Of a DNA stretch of 64,000 nucleotides, positions 35,915-47,421 are shown piece after piece. The stretch spans positions 124,001-188,000 of the forward strand of contig NZ_JAPMLV010000004.1 in assembly GCF_026420145.1 (NCBI RefSeq), in the 5' to 3' direction. The DNA comes from Enterobacter pseudoroggenkampii (lineage in GTDB: Bacteria; Pseudomonadota; Gammaproteobacteria; Enterobacterales; Enterobacteriaceae). Both the position numbers and the translations under genes were made by a program. Each line of letters opens with the position of its first letter. Positions within the stretch are counted from its first letter, which is position 1. The notes below the pieces were generated by a model that searched no databases, was not told the origin of the DNA, and worked only from the letters and a program-made list of their open reading frames with translations.

Positions 35915-36100
35915 TCAGTAACTGGACTGCTGGGATTTTTCAGCCTGGATACGCTGGTAGATCTCTTCACGGTGGACAGATACTTCTTTAGGAGCGTTAA
36001 CACCAATACGTACCTGGTTACCCTTTACCCCTAAAACTGTCACGGTGACCTCATCCCCAATCATGAGGGTCTCACCAACTCGACGAGTCAGAATCAGCAT
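35915..36100 (-). CDS. csrA: Carbon storage regulator CsrA
   Basis: The 61-residue protein [20 protein letters not shown] and onwards matches E. coli CsrA almost completely. It dimerises and binds GGA motifs in mRNA leaders to repress or stabilise messages for glycogen synthesis, biofilm and motility. The RNA-binding residues R44 (in HREEIYQRI) and L4 are present. The gene lies between alaS and serV as in E. coli, with an AAGGAGC ribosome-binding site. Confidence 0.98.
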
Positions 36101-36293
36101 TCTTTGCTCCTTGAAAGATTAAAAGAGTCGGGTCTCTTGTATCCCGGCATTATCCATCATATAACGCCAAAAAGTAAGCGATGACAAACACGTAAAGTGT
36201 AAGCAGTCACGGCATCACATTCTGTTAAACGTAAGTTTAGCCGATATACACAAACTCAACCTGACTTTATCGTTATCGATAGCACAGTGAACA

Positions 36294-36323
36294 AGACGCC
36301 ATAACGTTACCGCTATGGCGTCT
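36294..36323 (-). terminator. Hairpin after alaS
   Basis: The arms AGACGCCATA and TATGGCGTCT are perfect with a 10-nt loop, starting 18 nt after the alaS stop on the minus strand. A TTGTT stretch follows. It probably ends the alaS message before csrA. The remaining part of the alaS-csrA gap (36101-36293) should hold the csrA promoters. Confidence 0.65.
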
Positions 36324-36341
36324 GTTTGTGCTTTGTAGTTA

Positions 36342-38969
36342 TTACAGTTTCGCGCTTACCCAGCTTTCAACGCTGGCCAAAGCTTGCGGGAGTGCCGCCG
36401 CATCCGTACCACCGGCTTGCGCCATGTCCGGACGACCGCCACCCTTGCCGCCCACCTGCTGAGCGACCATACCAATCAGTTCCCCTGCTTTTACGCGGTC
36501 AGTCACATCCTTAGAGACGCCCGCAATCAGAGAAACCTTACCTTCTGCCACTGTCGCCAGCACGATAACGGTAGAACCAAGCTGGTTCTTGAGATCGTCG
36601 ACCATAGTACGCAGCATCTTAGGCTCAACGCCCGCCAGATCGCTGACCAGCAGTTTGACGCCCTTAATGTCTACAGCCTTGCTGGAGAGGTTTGCACTCT
36701 CCTGCGCCGCAGCCTGCTCTTTCAGCTGCTGCAACTCTTTTTCCAGCTGACGCGTGCGATCCAGCGCAACGCGCACTTTCTCGCCCAGGTTCTGGCTATC
36801 GCCCTTCAGCAGCTGCGCGATGTCGTGCAGCTGATCGCTCTGGGCATGCAGACTGGCAATCGCACCTTCACCGGTTACCGCTTCAATACGACGCACGCCT
36901 GCCGCCGTACCCGACTCGGAAACAATGCGGAACAGGCCAATGTCACCGGTGCGCGAGGCGTGCGTACCGCCGCACAGCTCGGTAGAGAAGTCGCCCATGC
37001 TCAGCACGCGAACGCGCTCGTCATATTTCTCGCCAAACAGCGCCATCGCACCTTTTTTCTTCGCGTCCTCGAGATCCATGACATGGGTCTCGATTGGCAG
37101 GTTGCGACGGATCTGCGCGTTCACCAGATCTTCCACCGCGCGGATTTCAGACGGTTTCATCGCTTCAAAATGCGAGAAGTCGAAACGCAGCACTTTGTCG
37201 TTAACCAGAGAACCTTTCTGTGCAACGTGAGTACCGAGTACGTCGCGCAGGGCAGCGTGCATCAGGTGGGTTGCTGAGTGGTTCAGACGAATGCGCGCGC
37301 GGCGAGCTTCATCCACGTTAGCCTGTACGCCCTCGCCCACTTTCAGAGAACCGGAAACCAGTTTGCCCTGGTGACCAATCGCCTGACCGTATTTCTGGGT
37401 GTCGCTGACGCTGAAGCTGAAACCATTGCCTTTCAGTTCGCCTTTATCGCCAACCTGACCGCCGGATTCCGCATAGAACGGCGTTTTGTCCAGAATGACC
37501 ACCGCATCCTGACCCGCGCTGATGCTCTCTACGGCTTTACCGTCAACAAACAGAGCGGTCACTTTGCCGGTCAGTTCCAGCGCCTCATAACCTTTGAATT
37601 CTGACGCGCTATCAACGCGGATCATCGCGTTGTAGTCCGCACCGAAACCGCTGGATTCACGCGCGCGACGACGCTGCTCTTCCATCGCGGCTTCGAAGCC
37701 CGCTTCGTCAACTTTGATGTTGCGCTCGCGGCAAACGTCCGCCGTCAGGTCAACCGGGAAGCCGTAGGTGTCGTACAGGCGGAAAGCGGTTTCGCCATCC
37801 AGCGTGTCGCCCTTAAGTTTCGCCAGCTCTTCGTCCAACAGCGCCAGACCGCGCTCCAGCGTACGCGCAAACTGCTCTTCTTCGGTTTTCAGAACCTGCT
37901 CTACCTGCGCCTGCTGGCGTTTCAGCTCATCACCGGCCGCACCCATCACGCCAATCAGTGGCCCAACGAGTTTATAGAAGAAGGTGTCCTTCGCGCCCAG
38001 CATGTTGCCGTGACGGATGGCACGACGAATGATACGACGCAGCACGTAGCCACGGTTTTCATTCGACGGGATAACGCCGTCGGCAATCAGGAACGCGCAG
38101 GAACGAATGTGGTCTGCGATAACGCGCAGCGATTTGTTGTTCAGATCGGTCGCACCGGTCACTTCGGCAACGGCTTTGATCAGAGTGCTGAACAGGTCAA
38201 TCTCATAGTTGGAGTTAACGTGCTGCAGTACCGCGGCAATTCGCTCCAGACCCATACCGGTATCAACGGAAGGTTTCGGCAGCGGCTCCATCGTACCGTC
38301 GGCCTGACGGTTGAACTGCATGAAGACGATGTTCCAGATCTCAATGTAGCGATCGCCGTCTTCTTCCGGGCTGCCTGGAGGGCCGCCCCAGATGTGGTCG
38401 CCGTGATCGTAGAAGATCTCGGTGCACGGGCCGCAAGGACCGGTATCACCCATCTGCCAGAAGTTGTCAGACGCGTATGGTGCGCCTTTGTTATCACCGA
38501 TGCGAATAATGCGCTCGCGCGGGATCCCGACTTCTTTTTCCCAGATTTCGTAGGCTTCGTCATCGGTTTCATAGACGGTAACCCACAGACGCTCTTTCGG
38601 CAGGTTGAACCAGTTTTCACCGGTCAGCAGTTCCCACGCATATTGAATGGCATCGTGTTTGAAGTAGTCGCCGAAGCTGAAGTTACCCAGCATTTCGAAG
38701 AAGGTGTGGTGACGCGCGGTGTAACCGACGTTTTCCAGGTCGTTGTGTTTACCGCCCGCACGCACGCAACGCTGTGAGGTTGTGGCGCGGGAATAATTAC
38801 GCTTGTCGAGACCAAGGAACACATCCTTGAACTGGTTCATCCCGGCGTTGGTAAACAGCAGAGTCGGATCGTTGTTCGGTACCAGGGAGCTGCTGGCAAC
38901 AACCTGGTGTCCCTTACTATGGAAAAAATCGAGAAACGCCTGACGGATCTCAGCGGTGCTCTTGCTCAT
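36342..38969 (-). CDS. alaS: Alanyl-tRNA synthetase AlaS
   Basis: This 875-residue class II synthetase has the catalytic core at the N-terminus (about 1-260, [26 protein letters not shown]), the editing domain with HSATHLMH and [11 protein letters not shown] (about 565-670) and the C-terminal C-Ala domain ending [15 protein letters not shown]. It charges tRNA-Ala and hydrolyses mischarged Ser- and Gly-tRNA-Ala. It follows recX as in E. coli. Confidence 0.98.
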   Translation of the reverse strand: MSKSTAEIRQAFLDFFHSKGHQVVASSSLVPNNDPTLLFTNAGMNQFKDVFLGLDKRNYSRATTSQRCVRAGGKHNDLENVGYTARHHTFFEMLGNFSFGDYFKHDAIQYAWELLTGENWFNLPKERLWVTVYETDDEAYEIWEKEVGIPRERIIRIGDNKGAPYASDNFWQMGDTGPCGPCTEIFYDHGDHIWGGPPGSPEEDGDRYIEIWNIVFMQFNRQADGTMEPLPKPSVDTGMGLERIAAVLQHVNSNYEIDLFSTLIKAVAEVTGATDLNNKSLRVIADHIRSCAFLIADGVIPSNENRGYVLRRIIRRAIRHGNMLGAKDTFFYKLVGPLIGVMGAAGDELKRQQAQVEQVLKTEEEQFARTLERGLALLDEELAKLKGDTLDGETAFRLYDTYGFPVDLTADVCRERNIKVDEAGFEAAMEEQRRRARESSGFGADYNAMIRVDSASEFKGYEALELTGKVTALFVDGKAVESISAGQDAVVILDKTPFYAESGGQVGDKGELKGNGFSFSVSDTQKYGQAIGHQGKLVSGSLKVGEGVQANVDEARRARIRLNHSATHLMHAALRDVLGTHVAQKGSLVNDKVLRFDFSHFEAMKPSEIRAVEDLVNAQIRRNLPIETHVMDLEDAKKKGAMALFGEKYDERVRVLSMGDFSTELCGGTHASRTGDIGLFRIVSESGTAAGVRRIEAVTGEGAIASLHAQSDQLHDIAQLLKGDSQNLGEKVRVALDRTRQLEKELQQLKEQAAAQESANLSSKAVDIKGVKLLVSDLAGVEPKMLRTMVDDLKNQLGSTVIVLATVAEGKVSLIAGVSKDVTDRVKAGELIGMVAQQVGGKGGGRPDMAQAGGTDAAALPQALASVESWVSAKL

Positions 38970-39100
38970 AATTATCCTGAAATCAAGCTAACGAAATGTC
39001 GTAGCCAGCCTGTATCGGTAAACCGTTGGACAGACCAGCTACTGGAAAAAGTGGGAATAAGATAAGTTTTCTTTAGTGGGAAGTAAAATCCCGCATGCGT

Positions 39101-39601
39101 TCAATCGGCAAAATTACGCCAGATATCCTGAATATCTTCCATCAGAAAGCCGCGGTAGAGCAAAAAGCGCTGGATTTTGACTTTTTCTGAAAATTCACGC
39201 GGCAGCGGTTCGCCGTACTTACGAATGGCCTGCTCTTTTGCCAGCTCGCACCAGTCAATGTCGCATTCGCGCATCGCTTTTTCGATGGACTCCCGGGCCA
39301 CCCCTTTCTGGTTTAGCTCCTGCCGGATGCGCGCGGGCCCGTATCCCTTGCGGCCACGGCTGGCGAGAAACCGCGAGGCAAAACGCTCGTCATCAAGATA
39401 GCGATGCTCATAGCACCATGCGATGACGCGGTCATAATCTTCCGCAGTGGCATCAATCTCTTCCGGGCCGTTTTTACTCATCACCGGTGCCGACAGTTTT
39501 CGCCGCAGCTCCTGTTCACTGTGGTCACGAACGGCCAGGATGCGCACCGCGCGATCCAGTAGGCGTGCATACGCGGGTCGACGTGTTGTCGGTTCACTCA
39601 T
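39101..39601 (-). CDS. recX: RecX, regulator of RecA
   Basis: This 166-residue protein has the length of E. coli RecX and is built of three-helix repeats; it begins [20 protein letters not shown]. RecX binds inside RecA filaments and limits their growth. The gene lies 68 nt downstream of recA beyond a hairpin, so it is made mostly by read-through. Confidence 0.96.
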   Translation of the reverse strand: MSEPTTRRPAYARLLDRAVRILAVRDHSEQELRRKLSAPVMSKNGPEEIDATAEDYDRVIAWCYEHRYLDDERFASRFLASRGRKGYGPARIRQELNQKGVARESIEKAMRECDIDWCELAKEQAIRKYGEPLPREFSEKVKIQRFLLYRGFLMEDIQDIWRNFAD

Positions 39602-39628
39602 AAAAAACCTGCTGATTCAGAAATGCAA

Positions 39629-39651
39629 AAAGGGCCGCATCAGCAGCCCTT
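39629..39651 (-). terminator. recA terminator before recX
   Basis: On the minus strand AAGGGCTGCTGATGCGGCCC followed by TTTTTG forms a hairpin (GGGC/GCCC-type stem) with a T run, between recA and recX. Partial read-through into recX is known in E. coli. Confidence 0.75.
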
Positions 39652-39669
39652 CATTGTTAAACGAAAGAA

Positions 39670-40764
<1,095 letters not shown>

Positions 40765-40797
40765 TCACCGTGGATTTCTGTTCTGTTGGTGCAATTA

Positions 40798-40817
40798 TAC
40801 TGTATGGTCATACAGTA
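40798..40817. promoter_or_regulatory. LexA (SOS) box of recA
   Basis: TACTGTATGGTCATACAGTA is a perfect match to the LexA consensus CTGT-N8-ACAG with symmetric flanks. It lies 69 nt upstream of the recA start and directly after the pncC stop codon. Confidence 0.95.
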
Positions 40818-41315
40818 TCAAGTGTTTTGTAGAAATTGTTGCCAGAGCGTTTTTAACGCATAAACGGTTGCCTGACGACGCACGCTTTCGCGATCGCCGC
40901 TGAAGCACTCCCGGCGGGTGATCCCTTCCCCTTTGGACGTGGCGAACCCAAACCAGACGGTGCCAACAGGCTTCACGTCGCTGCCGCCGTCCGGGCCCGC
41001 AATGCCGCTAATGGAAATCGCGTAATCGGCCCGCGCCGCTTTGAGCGCACCAATGGCCATCTCGATCACCACCGGTTCGCTGACCGCGCCATGCTGTTCC
41101 AGCGTGGATTCGCGCACGCCAATCATCTGTGCTTTAGCTTCGTTACTGTAGGTCACAAAACCGCGTTCAAACCAGGCGGAACTGCCGGCAATATCGGTAA
41201 TAGCTTTCGCCACCCAGCCGCCGGTGCAGGACTCCGCAGTGGTGATTGTCGCGCCACGCTGCTTCAGCGCAAGGCCCACTATCTCGCTAAGCTGCATCAA
41301 TTCATGGTTAGTCAT
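40818..41315 (-). CDS. pncC: NMN deamidase PncC (CinA C-terminal family)
   Basis: This protein of 165 residues starts at the ATG at 41315 (MTNHELMQLSEIVG), with GGAGCGAG upstream; the frame is open further upstream without support. It has the CinA-C motifs TTAESCTGGWVA (catalytic serine region) and SGIAGPDGGS. It hydrolyses nicotinamide mononucleotide to nicotinate mononucleotide in pyridine nucleotide recycling. It is next to recA as in E. coli. Confidence 0.95.
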   Translation of the reverse strand: MTNHELMQLSEIVGLALKQRGATITTAESCTGGWVAKAITDIAGSSAWFERGFVTYSNEAKAQMIGVRESTLEQHGAVSEPVVIEMAIGALKAARADYAISISGIAGPDGGSDVKPVGTVWFGFATSKGEGITRRECFSGDRESVRRQATVYALKTLWQQFLQNT

Positions 41316-41444
41316 TCTCGCTCCAGGCATCAGAAAAACGTGCTGCACAAGATAGCACTTTCTCGTCAGATGTGGGGATGCACTTCAGGTTTTACGAGGG
41401 GGCTTCAGAAAAAAGCCGGTACGGACGCACCGGCGGTGGAAAGG

Positions 41445-42323
41445 TTATTTCATGCTGTCAGCGAGAGTGTTCACATTGTGGCGAAACGCCTTAACGTAGG
41501 TGTCTGCCACCCCACCTTTTGCCGACAACGCTTCCGGATAAAGTTCGCCCCCAGGCTGCGCGCCCGTCGCCGACGCAATCTGTTTAACCAGACGCGGATC
41601 GAGCTGATTTTCCATAAACCAGGTTTTTACGCCGTCGGCTTTGATCTGATTGATAATCTCAGCCACCTGCGCCGCGCTGGCTTCGCTCTCAGACGACAGC
41701 CCCTGCGGCGCCATAAACGTCACGCCGTAGGCGCGGCTGAAATAGCCGAACGCGTCATGGCTGGTCAGCACTTTACGCTTCGCCGGCGGGATCTGGCTAA
41801 AGCGCGTTTTGGCCCAGTTATCCAACTGGCTAAGCTGCGCGATATACGGTTTACCGGAGGCTTCCAGCGCGGCTTTGTCATCCGGATCGGCTTTCACCAG
41901 CCCGTTCAGAATATTTTGCGCATACAGCGCCCCGTTCGCCGCACTGTTCCACGCGTGCGGATCGGTCACGGTCTTTCCATCTTCCTCAAGCGTGTGGGTT
42001 TTCACCCCGGTTGAGGCGACGACCAGCTGTCCTTTGAACCCGGAGGCTTTCACCAGACGGTCAAGCCAGCCCTCCAGCCCCAGACCGTTCACCACCACCA
42101 CATCGGCCTTGCTCAGCGCCGCGCTGTCTTTCGGCGATGGTTCGAAGGTATGCGGATCGCCGTCCGGCCCGACCAGCGTCGTCACCTTCACATGGTCACC
42201 GCCCACCTCCTGGGTGATGTCCCCCAGTATCGAAAAGCTGGTGACCACATTCAGCGTTTTCGCCATCACGCCGTGCGACATCATCCCCAGCGCAAGCGCC
42301 ACTACTAATCCTGTACGTTTCAT
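41445..42323 (-). CDS. Zinc-type ABC transporter substrate-binding protein
   Basis: This protein of 292 residues starts at the ATG at 42323 with a Sec signal (MKRTGLVVALALGMMSHGVMA). It belongs to the cluster A-I metal-binding proteins. Expected metal ligands are H58 (GDPHTFEP), H123 (DPHAWN), H189 (TSHDAFGYF) and an acidic residue near 238-242 (ENQLD). A histidine at the third position, where manganese-binding SitA-type proteins have glutamate, points to zinc. There is no His-rich loop like that of ZnuA. The permease gene lies 14 nt upstream, and the operon begins at a Zur-like box. Confidence 0.85.
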   Translation of the reverse strand: MKRTGLVVALALGMMSHGVMAKTLNVVTSFSILGDITQEVGGDHVKVTTLVGPDGDPHTFEPSPKDSAALSKADVVVVNGLGLEGWLDRLVKASGFKGQLVVASTGVKTHTLEEDGKTVTDPHAWNSAANGALYAQNILNGLVKADPDDKAALEASGKPYIAQLSQLDNWAKTRFSQIPPAKRKVLTSHDAFGYFSRAYGVTFMAPQGLSSESEASAAQVAEIINQIKADGVKTWFMENQLDPRLVKQIASATGAQPGGELYPEALSAKGGVADTYVKAFRHNVNTLADSMK

Positions 42324-42337
42324 CGTTTCCCCTTGCG

Positions 42338-43198
42338 TTAAAAATACGCCCGCAGACTGCCAGCGAGCCTGCTTCGCGTACCCAATAAAATGGAAATAAA
42401 GAACAGCGCGCTGGCGGTGAGCACAATGGATGGCCCGGCCGGTAGACTCATCGCCCAGGAGAGGCTCAGCCCCAGCCATGCGCAGAAAATACCGCTGATA
42501 CCCGCCATCAGGAGTAAGGCAGGTAACGTGCGCACCCAGCAGCGTGCCGCCACGGCCGGAAGCATCATCAGCCCGACGGCCATCAGGGTGCCGAGCACCT
42601 GAAAACCGGCCACCAGGTTAAGGACCAGCAGCGCCAGAAACAGTCCGTGCAGCAAGCCGGGCAGCCAGCGGGCGTTCACCTGTAGCCAGGCGGTGTCAAA
42701 CGCTTCGGTAACCAGTCCGCGATAGAACATCGCCAGCACGATAAGGGTGAACATACACACGCCCGTGACAAACAGCGCGGCGTCGTTGTCCACGGCGAGG
42801 ATGGAGCCAAACAGCAGATGCAGCAGATCGACATTCGACCCGCGAAGCGACACCAGCGTAACCCCCAGCGCCAGTGAGCCGAGATAAAACCCGGCAAAGC
42901 TGGCATCTTCTTTCAGCGGCGTGCGGCGACTGACCAGACCGGCCAGCAGCGCCACGGTAATGCCCGCGATAAAACCGCCGATACTCATCGCCAGCAGCGA
43001 CATACCGCTGAGCAAATAGCCCACGGCAACACCCGGTAAAATGGCGTGAGAAAGGGCATCGCCCATCAGGCTCATCCGGCGCAGCTGAAGAAACACGCCA
43101 AGCGCGGTAGTGCTGACGGAGAGCGCCAGGCAAACCACCAGCGCGCGACGCATAAAGCCGTACTCAATAAACGGCTGAAAAAAGAGATGCCAGATCAT
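42338..43198 (-). CDS. Metal ABC transporter permease
   Basis: This protein of 286 residues starts at the ATG at 43198, overlapping the ATPase stop by 4 nt (ATGA). It has about eight or nine membrane helices of the ZnuB/TroC (ABC-3) family, with the conserved LQLRRMSLMGDALSHAILPG segment near the N-terminus. It forms the membrane channel for the zinc-type binding protein encoded next. Confidence 0.9.
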   Translation of the reverse strand: MIWHLFFQPFIEYGFMRRALVVCLALSVSTTALGVFLQLRRMSLMGDALSHAILPGVAVGYLLSGMSLLAMSIGGFIAGITVALLAGLVSRRTPLKEDASFAGFYLGSLALGVTLVSLRGSNVDLLHLLFGSILAVDNDAALFVTGVCMFTLIVLAMFYRGLVTEAFDTAWLQVNARWLPGLLHGLFLALLVLNLVAGFQVLGTLMAVGLMMLPAVAARCWVRTLPALLLMAGISGIFCAWLGLSLSWAMSLPAGPSIVLTASALFFISILLGTRSRLAGSLRAYF

Positions 43199-43848
43199 GC
43201 CACCCTCACCCGCTCGGTTTTCCACTGAGGTACGTCAGCATCCAGCCGTAACGTCTGCGGGAAATGGCGCGACACGCGTTCGCTGTCGTGCAGTACCGCG
43301 AGCAGCGTTTGCCCCTGCATGTACATCTCCAGCATCACATCCATCAGCACGTTGCAGGTGGCCTCATCGACCCCGGTAAAGGGTTCATCCAGCATCACCA
43401 GCGGCGCCTGCTGCACCAGGACGCGGGCAAACAGCATGCGCTGAAACTGACCGCCGGAGAGTTCATCAATGGTGGATAACGCCATGGATGCCAGCCCAAC
43501 GCGCTCAAGCGCACTGGCAATGCGCAGCCGCGTTTCGCGACGAAACCCGGAGAAAAGCGAAATGCCCGGCCAGCAGCCCATGCTTACGACGTCCTGTACG
43601 GTCAGCGGAAACTGCGCCTCCAGCGCGTGACGCTGTGCCAGCCAGCCGATTACCGGACGCTTACCCTGCCAGCGGAAACCACCGCTGACGGGCGGGATAA
43701 ATCCCGCCAGCGTTTTCAGCAGCGTGGATTTCCCGCAGCCGTTAGCGCCGATAATGGCGGTCATGCTTCCGCGCTCAATCGTGCCCGAGAGGGGTCGCGT
43801 AACGGGCAGGCGTTCATAACCCGCGACCAGTTCATTCATCACGATCAT
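43195..43848 (-). CDS. Metal ABC transporter ATPase
   Basis: The protein has 217 residues from the ATG at 43848; an ATG three codons in is a possible start, and an upstream in-frame ATG at 43965 would add an unlikely 39-residue extension. The Walker A motif is GANGCGKST, the signature LSGGQFQRMLFARVL, and Walker B LVMLDEPF. It is shorter than ZnuC and lacks its C-terminal part. It powers the adjoining permease and overlaps a 35-residue frame upstream. Confidence 0.9.
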   Translation of the reverse strand: MIVMNELVAGYERLPVTRPLSGTIERGSMTAIIGANGCGKSTLLKTLAGFIPPVSGGFRWQGKRPVIGWLAQRHALEAQFPLTVQDVVSMGCWPGISLFSGFRRETRLRIASALERVGLASMALSTIDELSGGQFQRMLFARVLVQQAPLVMLDEPFTGVDEATCNVLMDVMLEMYMQGQTLLAVLHDSERVSRHFPQTLRLDADVPQWKTERVRVA

Positions 43849-43952
43849 GGCAATGCCACCGCCCAGCGCACGGCCAGCCCGATAAAGACAACAAGCACCA
43901 GCGCCAGCAAAAGCCGAACCAGAGCAGACAGAGAAAAAAGGGACGTTGACAT
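43845..43952 (-). CDS. Possible 35-residue single-pass membrane peptide
   Basis: The frame starts at the ATG at 43952 and encodes MSTSLFSLSALVRLLLALVL followed by VVFIGLAVRWAVALP. Nearly all of it is one hydrophobic helix (about residues 10-34). Its stop overlaps the ATPase start as CCATGA, so translation would be coupled. It lies directly after the Zur-like box and would be the first gene of the zinc operon. The ribosome-binding site is weak, which lowers confidence. I do not recognise it; it may be a small partner of the transporter or a coupling leader. Confidence 0.45.
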   Translation of the reverse strand: MSTSLFSLSALVRLLLALVLVVFIGLAVRWAVALP

Positions 43953-43969
43953 GTCGATACCGCATTAAA

Positions 43970-43984
43970 TGTTATAACATAACA
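43970..43984. promoter_or_regulatory. Zur-like box of the zinc transporter operon
   Basis: TGTTATAACATAACA fits the enterobacterial Zur core TGTTATA-N-TATAACA with one mismatch and is flanked by AT-rich DNA. It lies 17 nt upstream of the small frame and would overlap the -10 region of the operon. Repression by Zur under zinc sufficiency follows from family knowledge. Confidence 0.7.
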
Positions 43985-44051
43985 ATAATGAAAGACGGTT
44001 AAGATGTAAATGGAGGGTTTAAAAGGGAGTGTGGCGAAATGTTTCTGCAAA

Positions 44052-44150
44052 ACTTCCCTCTCCCGTGGGAGAGGGTCAGGGTGAGGGCATCAGGCCGCAC
44101 CGTGCGCGCCGCCATGCCGGGTGGCGGCGTTGCCTTACCCGGCCTACCCG
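44052..44150. repeat. Dispersed palindromic repeat (copy 4) joined to a REP-like unit
   Basis: The left part is CTTCCCTCTCCCGTGGGAGA followed by GGGTCAGGGTGAGGGCATCA, the inverse orientation of copy 5. The right part ATGCCGGGTGGCGGCGTTGC followed by CTTACCCGGCCTAC is a REP unit like those after emrB. It fills the gap between mltB and the zinc operon. Confidence 0.7.
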
Positions 44151-44160
44151 TCGGAGCAGC

Positions 44161-45261
44161 TTACTGACTAAACGGTGACGCCGCCGGCACGCGGGCCTGG
44201 GATACAGCCAGCCCCAGTTGCCACACCGCCATCGCATAGTGAGTGCTGTGGTTATAGCGGGTAATGGCGTAGAAGTTCGGCAGGCCGTACCAGTACTGAT
44301 AGCCCGTTCCGACATCCAGACGCAGCAGGCTCGCCTGTTGCGCATTACCCAGCGGCTGCGTTGGCGTTAAGCCTGCCGCGGTCAGCTGCGAAATGCTATA
44401 GTTGGTTTTGAAGCCATTTTCCAGCCCCGGCGCCTGACCGTTCGCCTGCACCGCCACCTGGCCGCCCGGCACCCAGCCGTGCGCTTTGAAGTAGTTCGCC
44501 ACGCTGCCGATGGCATCCACCGGATCCCACAGGTTGATGTGACCATCTCCGTTAAAGTCGACGGCATACTGTTTATAGGACGACGGCATAAACTGGCCGT
44601 AGCCCATCGCGCCGGCAAACGACCCTTTCAGATCGAGCGGATCGTCCTGCTCGTTGCGCGCCATCAGCAGGAAGGTTTCCAGCTCGGAAGAGAAATACTC
44701 CGCGCGGCGCGGGTAGTTAAAGGAGAGCGTCGCCAGCGCATCCAGGATGCGGGTTTTACCCATCACGCGGCCCCAGCGGGTTTCCACGCCAATAATCCCG
44801 ACAATGATTTCAGGCGGTACGCCGTACACCTGCCACGCGCGGTTGAGCGCATCTTCATACTGATTCCAGAACACCACGCCGTTTTGCACGTTGTCCGGGG
44901 TAATAAACTGTTTGCGATAGCGCAGCCACGCGCCGTTTGGCCCGCTCGGCACCTGGGCCGTCGGCGCCTGCCTGTCCATCAGGCGCAGCACGTAGTCCAG
45001 ACGCTTGGCCTGAGACAAAATTTCGTGCAGCTGCTGTCTGTCAAAGCCGTGTTTGCTCACCATTTTATCGATGAACTGCTCGGCCGCCGGGTTATTCGCG
45101 AAGTCGCCGCCCATCTGCATCATATTGTGCTGCGGCTCCAGCAGGAATCCTCCGGAAGGCGCGCCCGCCGTTTGCTGAACGGCTTCGGTCTTAGGTTTGC
45201 TACTACAGGCAGACAGCAGAATAAGCGCAGGCAACAGCGCTGCATAACGACGCTTGAACAT
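44161..45261 (-). CDS. mltB: Membrane-bound lytic transglycosylase MltB
   Basis: The protein has 366 residues from the ATG at 45261 (MFKRRYAALLPALILLSACS). LSAC is a lipobox, so the protein is an outer-membrane lipoprotein. The catalytic glutamate is in GIIGVETRWGRV. It cleaves murein with formation of 1,6-anhydromuropeptides. It matches E. coli MltB and lies next to srlA as there. The open frame extends upstream without a start signal. Confidence 0.96.
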   Translation of the reverse strand: MFKRRYAALLPALILLSACSSKPKTEAVQQTAGAPSGGFLLEPQHNMMQMGGDFANNPAAEQFIDKMVSKHGFDRQQLHEILSQAKRLDYVLRLMDRQAPTAQVPSGPNGAWLRYRKQFITPDNVQNGVVFWNQYEDALNRAWQVYGVPPEIIVGIIGVETRWGRVMGKTRILDALATLSFNYPRRAEYFSSELETFLLMARNEQDDPLDLKGSFAGAMGYGQFMPSSYKQYAVDFNGDGHINLWDPVDAIGSVANYFKAHGWVPGGQVAVQANGQAPGLENGFKTNYSISQLTAAGLTPTQPLGNAQQASLLRLDVGTGYQYWYGLPNFYAITRYNHSTHYAMAVWQLGLAVSQARVPAASPFSQ

Positions 45262-45423
45262 GAGACATCCATTTAACGGGTTCGATAAGAACCCAGTATG
45301 GTAAAGCATCCGCAACACCTCAAGGAAGCGGTACGCACCTCCCCCACGCAAATCCGCGCTTTTTAACACCGAAAATCATTCATCACGTCAATTAACTTTC
45401 AAAATAATACATTTTTCTTTCAT

Positions 45424-45461
45424 TGTGAGATCTAACTAACACTTTAAAACCTTTCAAAGTG
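45424..45461 (+). promoter_or_regulatory. Candidate control sites upstream of srlA
   Basis: TGTGAGATCTAACTAACACTT at 45424 contains a good CRP left half-site but a weak right half. It overlaps the inverted repeat CACTTT/AAAGTG (45440-45445 and 45456-45461), a candidate SrlR operator. The gap from mltB (45262-45512) is AT-rich and shows no gene. Confidence 0.4.
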
Positions 45462-45482
45462 ATTATTATTAGCCGCAGATAG

Positions 45483-47032
<1,550 letters not shown>

Positions 47033-47044
47033 GAGGTTCCTGCG

Positions 47045-47407
47045 ATGACCGTGATTTACCAGACCACCATTACCCGCATCGGCCAGAGCGCGGCCGACGC
47101 GCTGAGCGACCAGATGCTAATCACCTTCCGCGAAGGGGCGCCTGCGGATATCGAAGAGTTTTGCTTTATCCACTGCCACGGCGAGCTGAAGGGCGAGCTG
47201 AAGGCAGGAAGCCAGCTGGAGCTGGGCGAGGCGCGCTATGCCGTGACCGCCGTCGGCGACGTCGCTGAACAAAACCTGCGCGAGCTGGGCCACATCACCC
47301 TGCGTTTCGACGGCCAGCCGCAGGCGGAGTATCCCGGCACGGTTCACGTCGATGGTCCGGTTCCGCAGGCTGTCACCCCAGGCTGCACGTTAAAATTTGT
47401 TGCGTAA
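47045..47407 (+). CDS. srlB: Sorbitol PTS EIIA SrlB
   Basis: This 120-residue cytoplasmic protein matches the glucitol-type EIIA domain. The phosphorylated histidine is likely the one in FIHCHGELKGELK. It receives phosphate from HPr and passes it to SrlE. It begins 12 nt after srlE and ends 14 nt before srlD. Confidence 0.95.
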   Translation: MTVIYQTTITRIGQSAADALSDQMLITFREGAPADIEEFCFIHCHGELKGELKAGSQLELGEARYAVTAVGDVAEQNLRELGHITLRFDGQPQAEYPGTVHVDGPVPQAVTPGCTLKFVA

Positions 47408-47421
47408 TTAAGGAGAAACAC

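Noticed and set aside
36384..37277. Plus-strand open frame of 297 codons opposite alaS
   Set aside because: Antisense to the conserved editing and C-Ala domains of AlaS; shadow composition.
41091..42014. Plus-strand open frame of 307 codons opposite pncC and the zinc-binding protein
   Set aside because: Spans two genes on the other strand; no domain.
41445..43848. Metal transporter considered as manganese/iron sitABC
   Set aside because: The third ligand is histidine rather than glutamate, the gene order differs, and the upstream site resembles Zur rather than MntR or Fur boxes.
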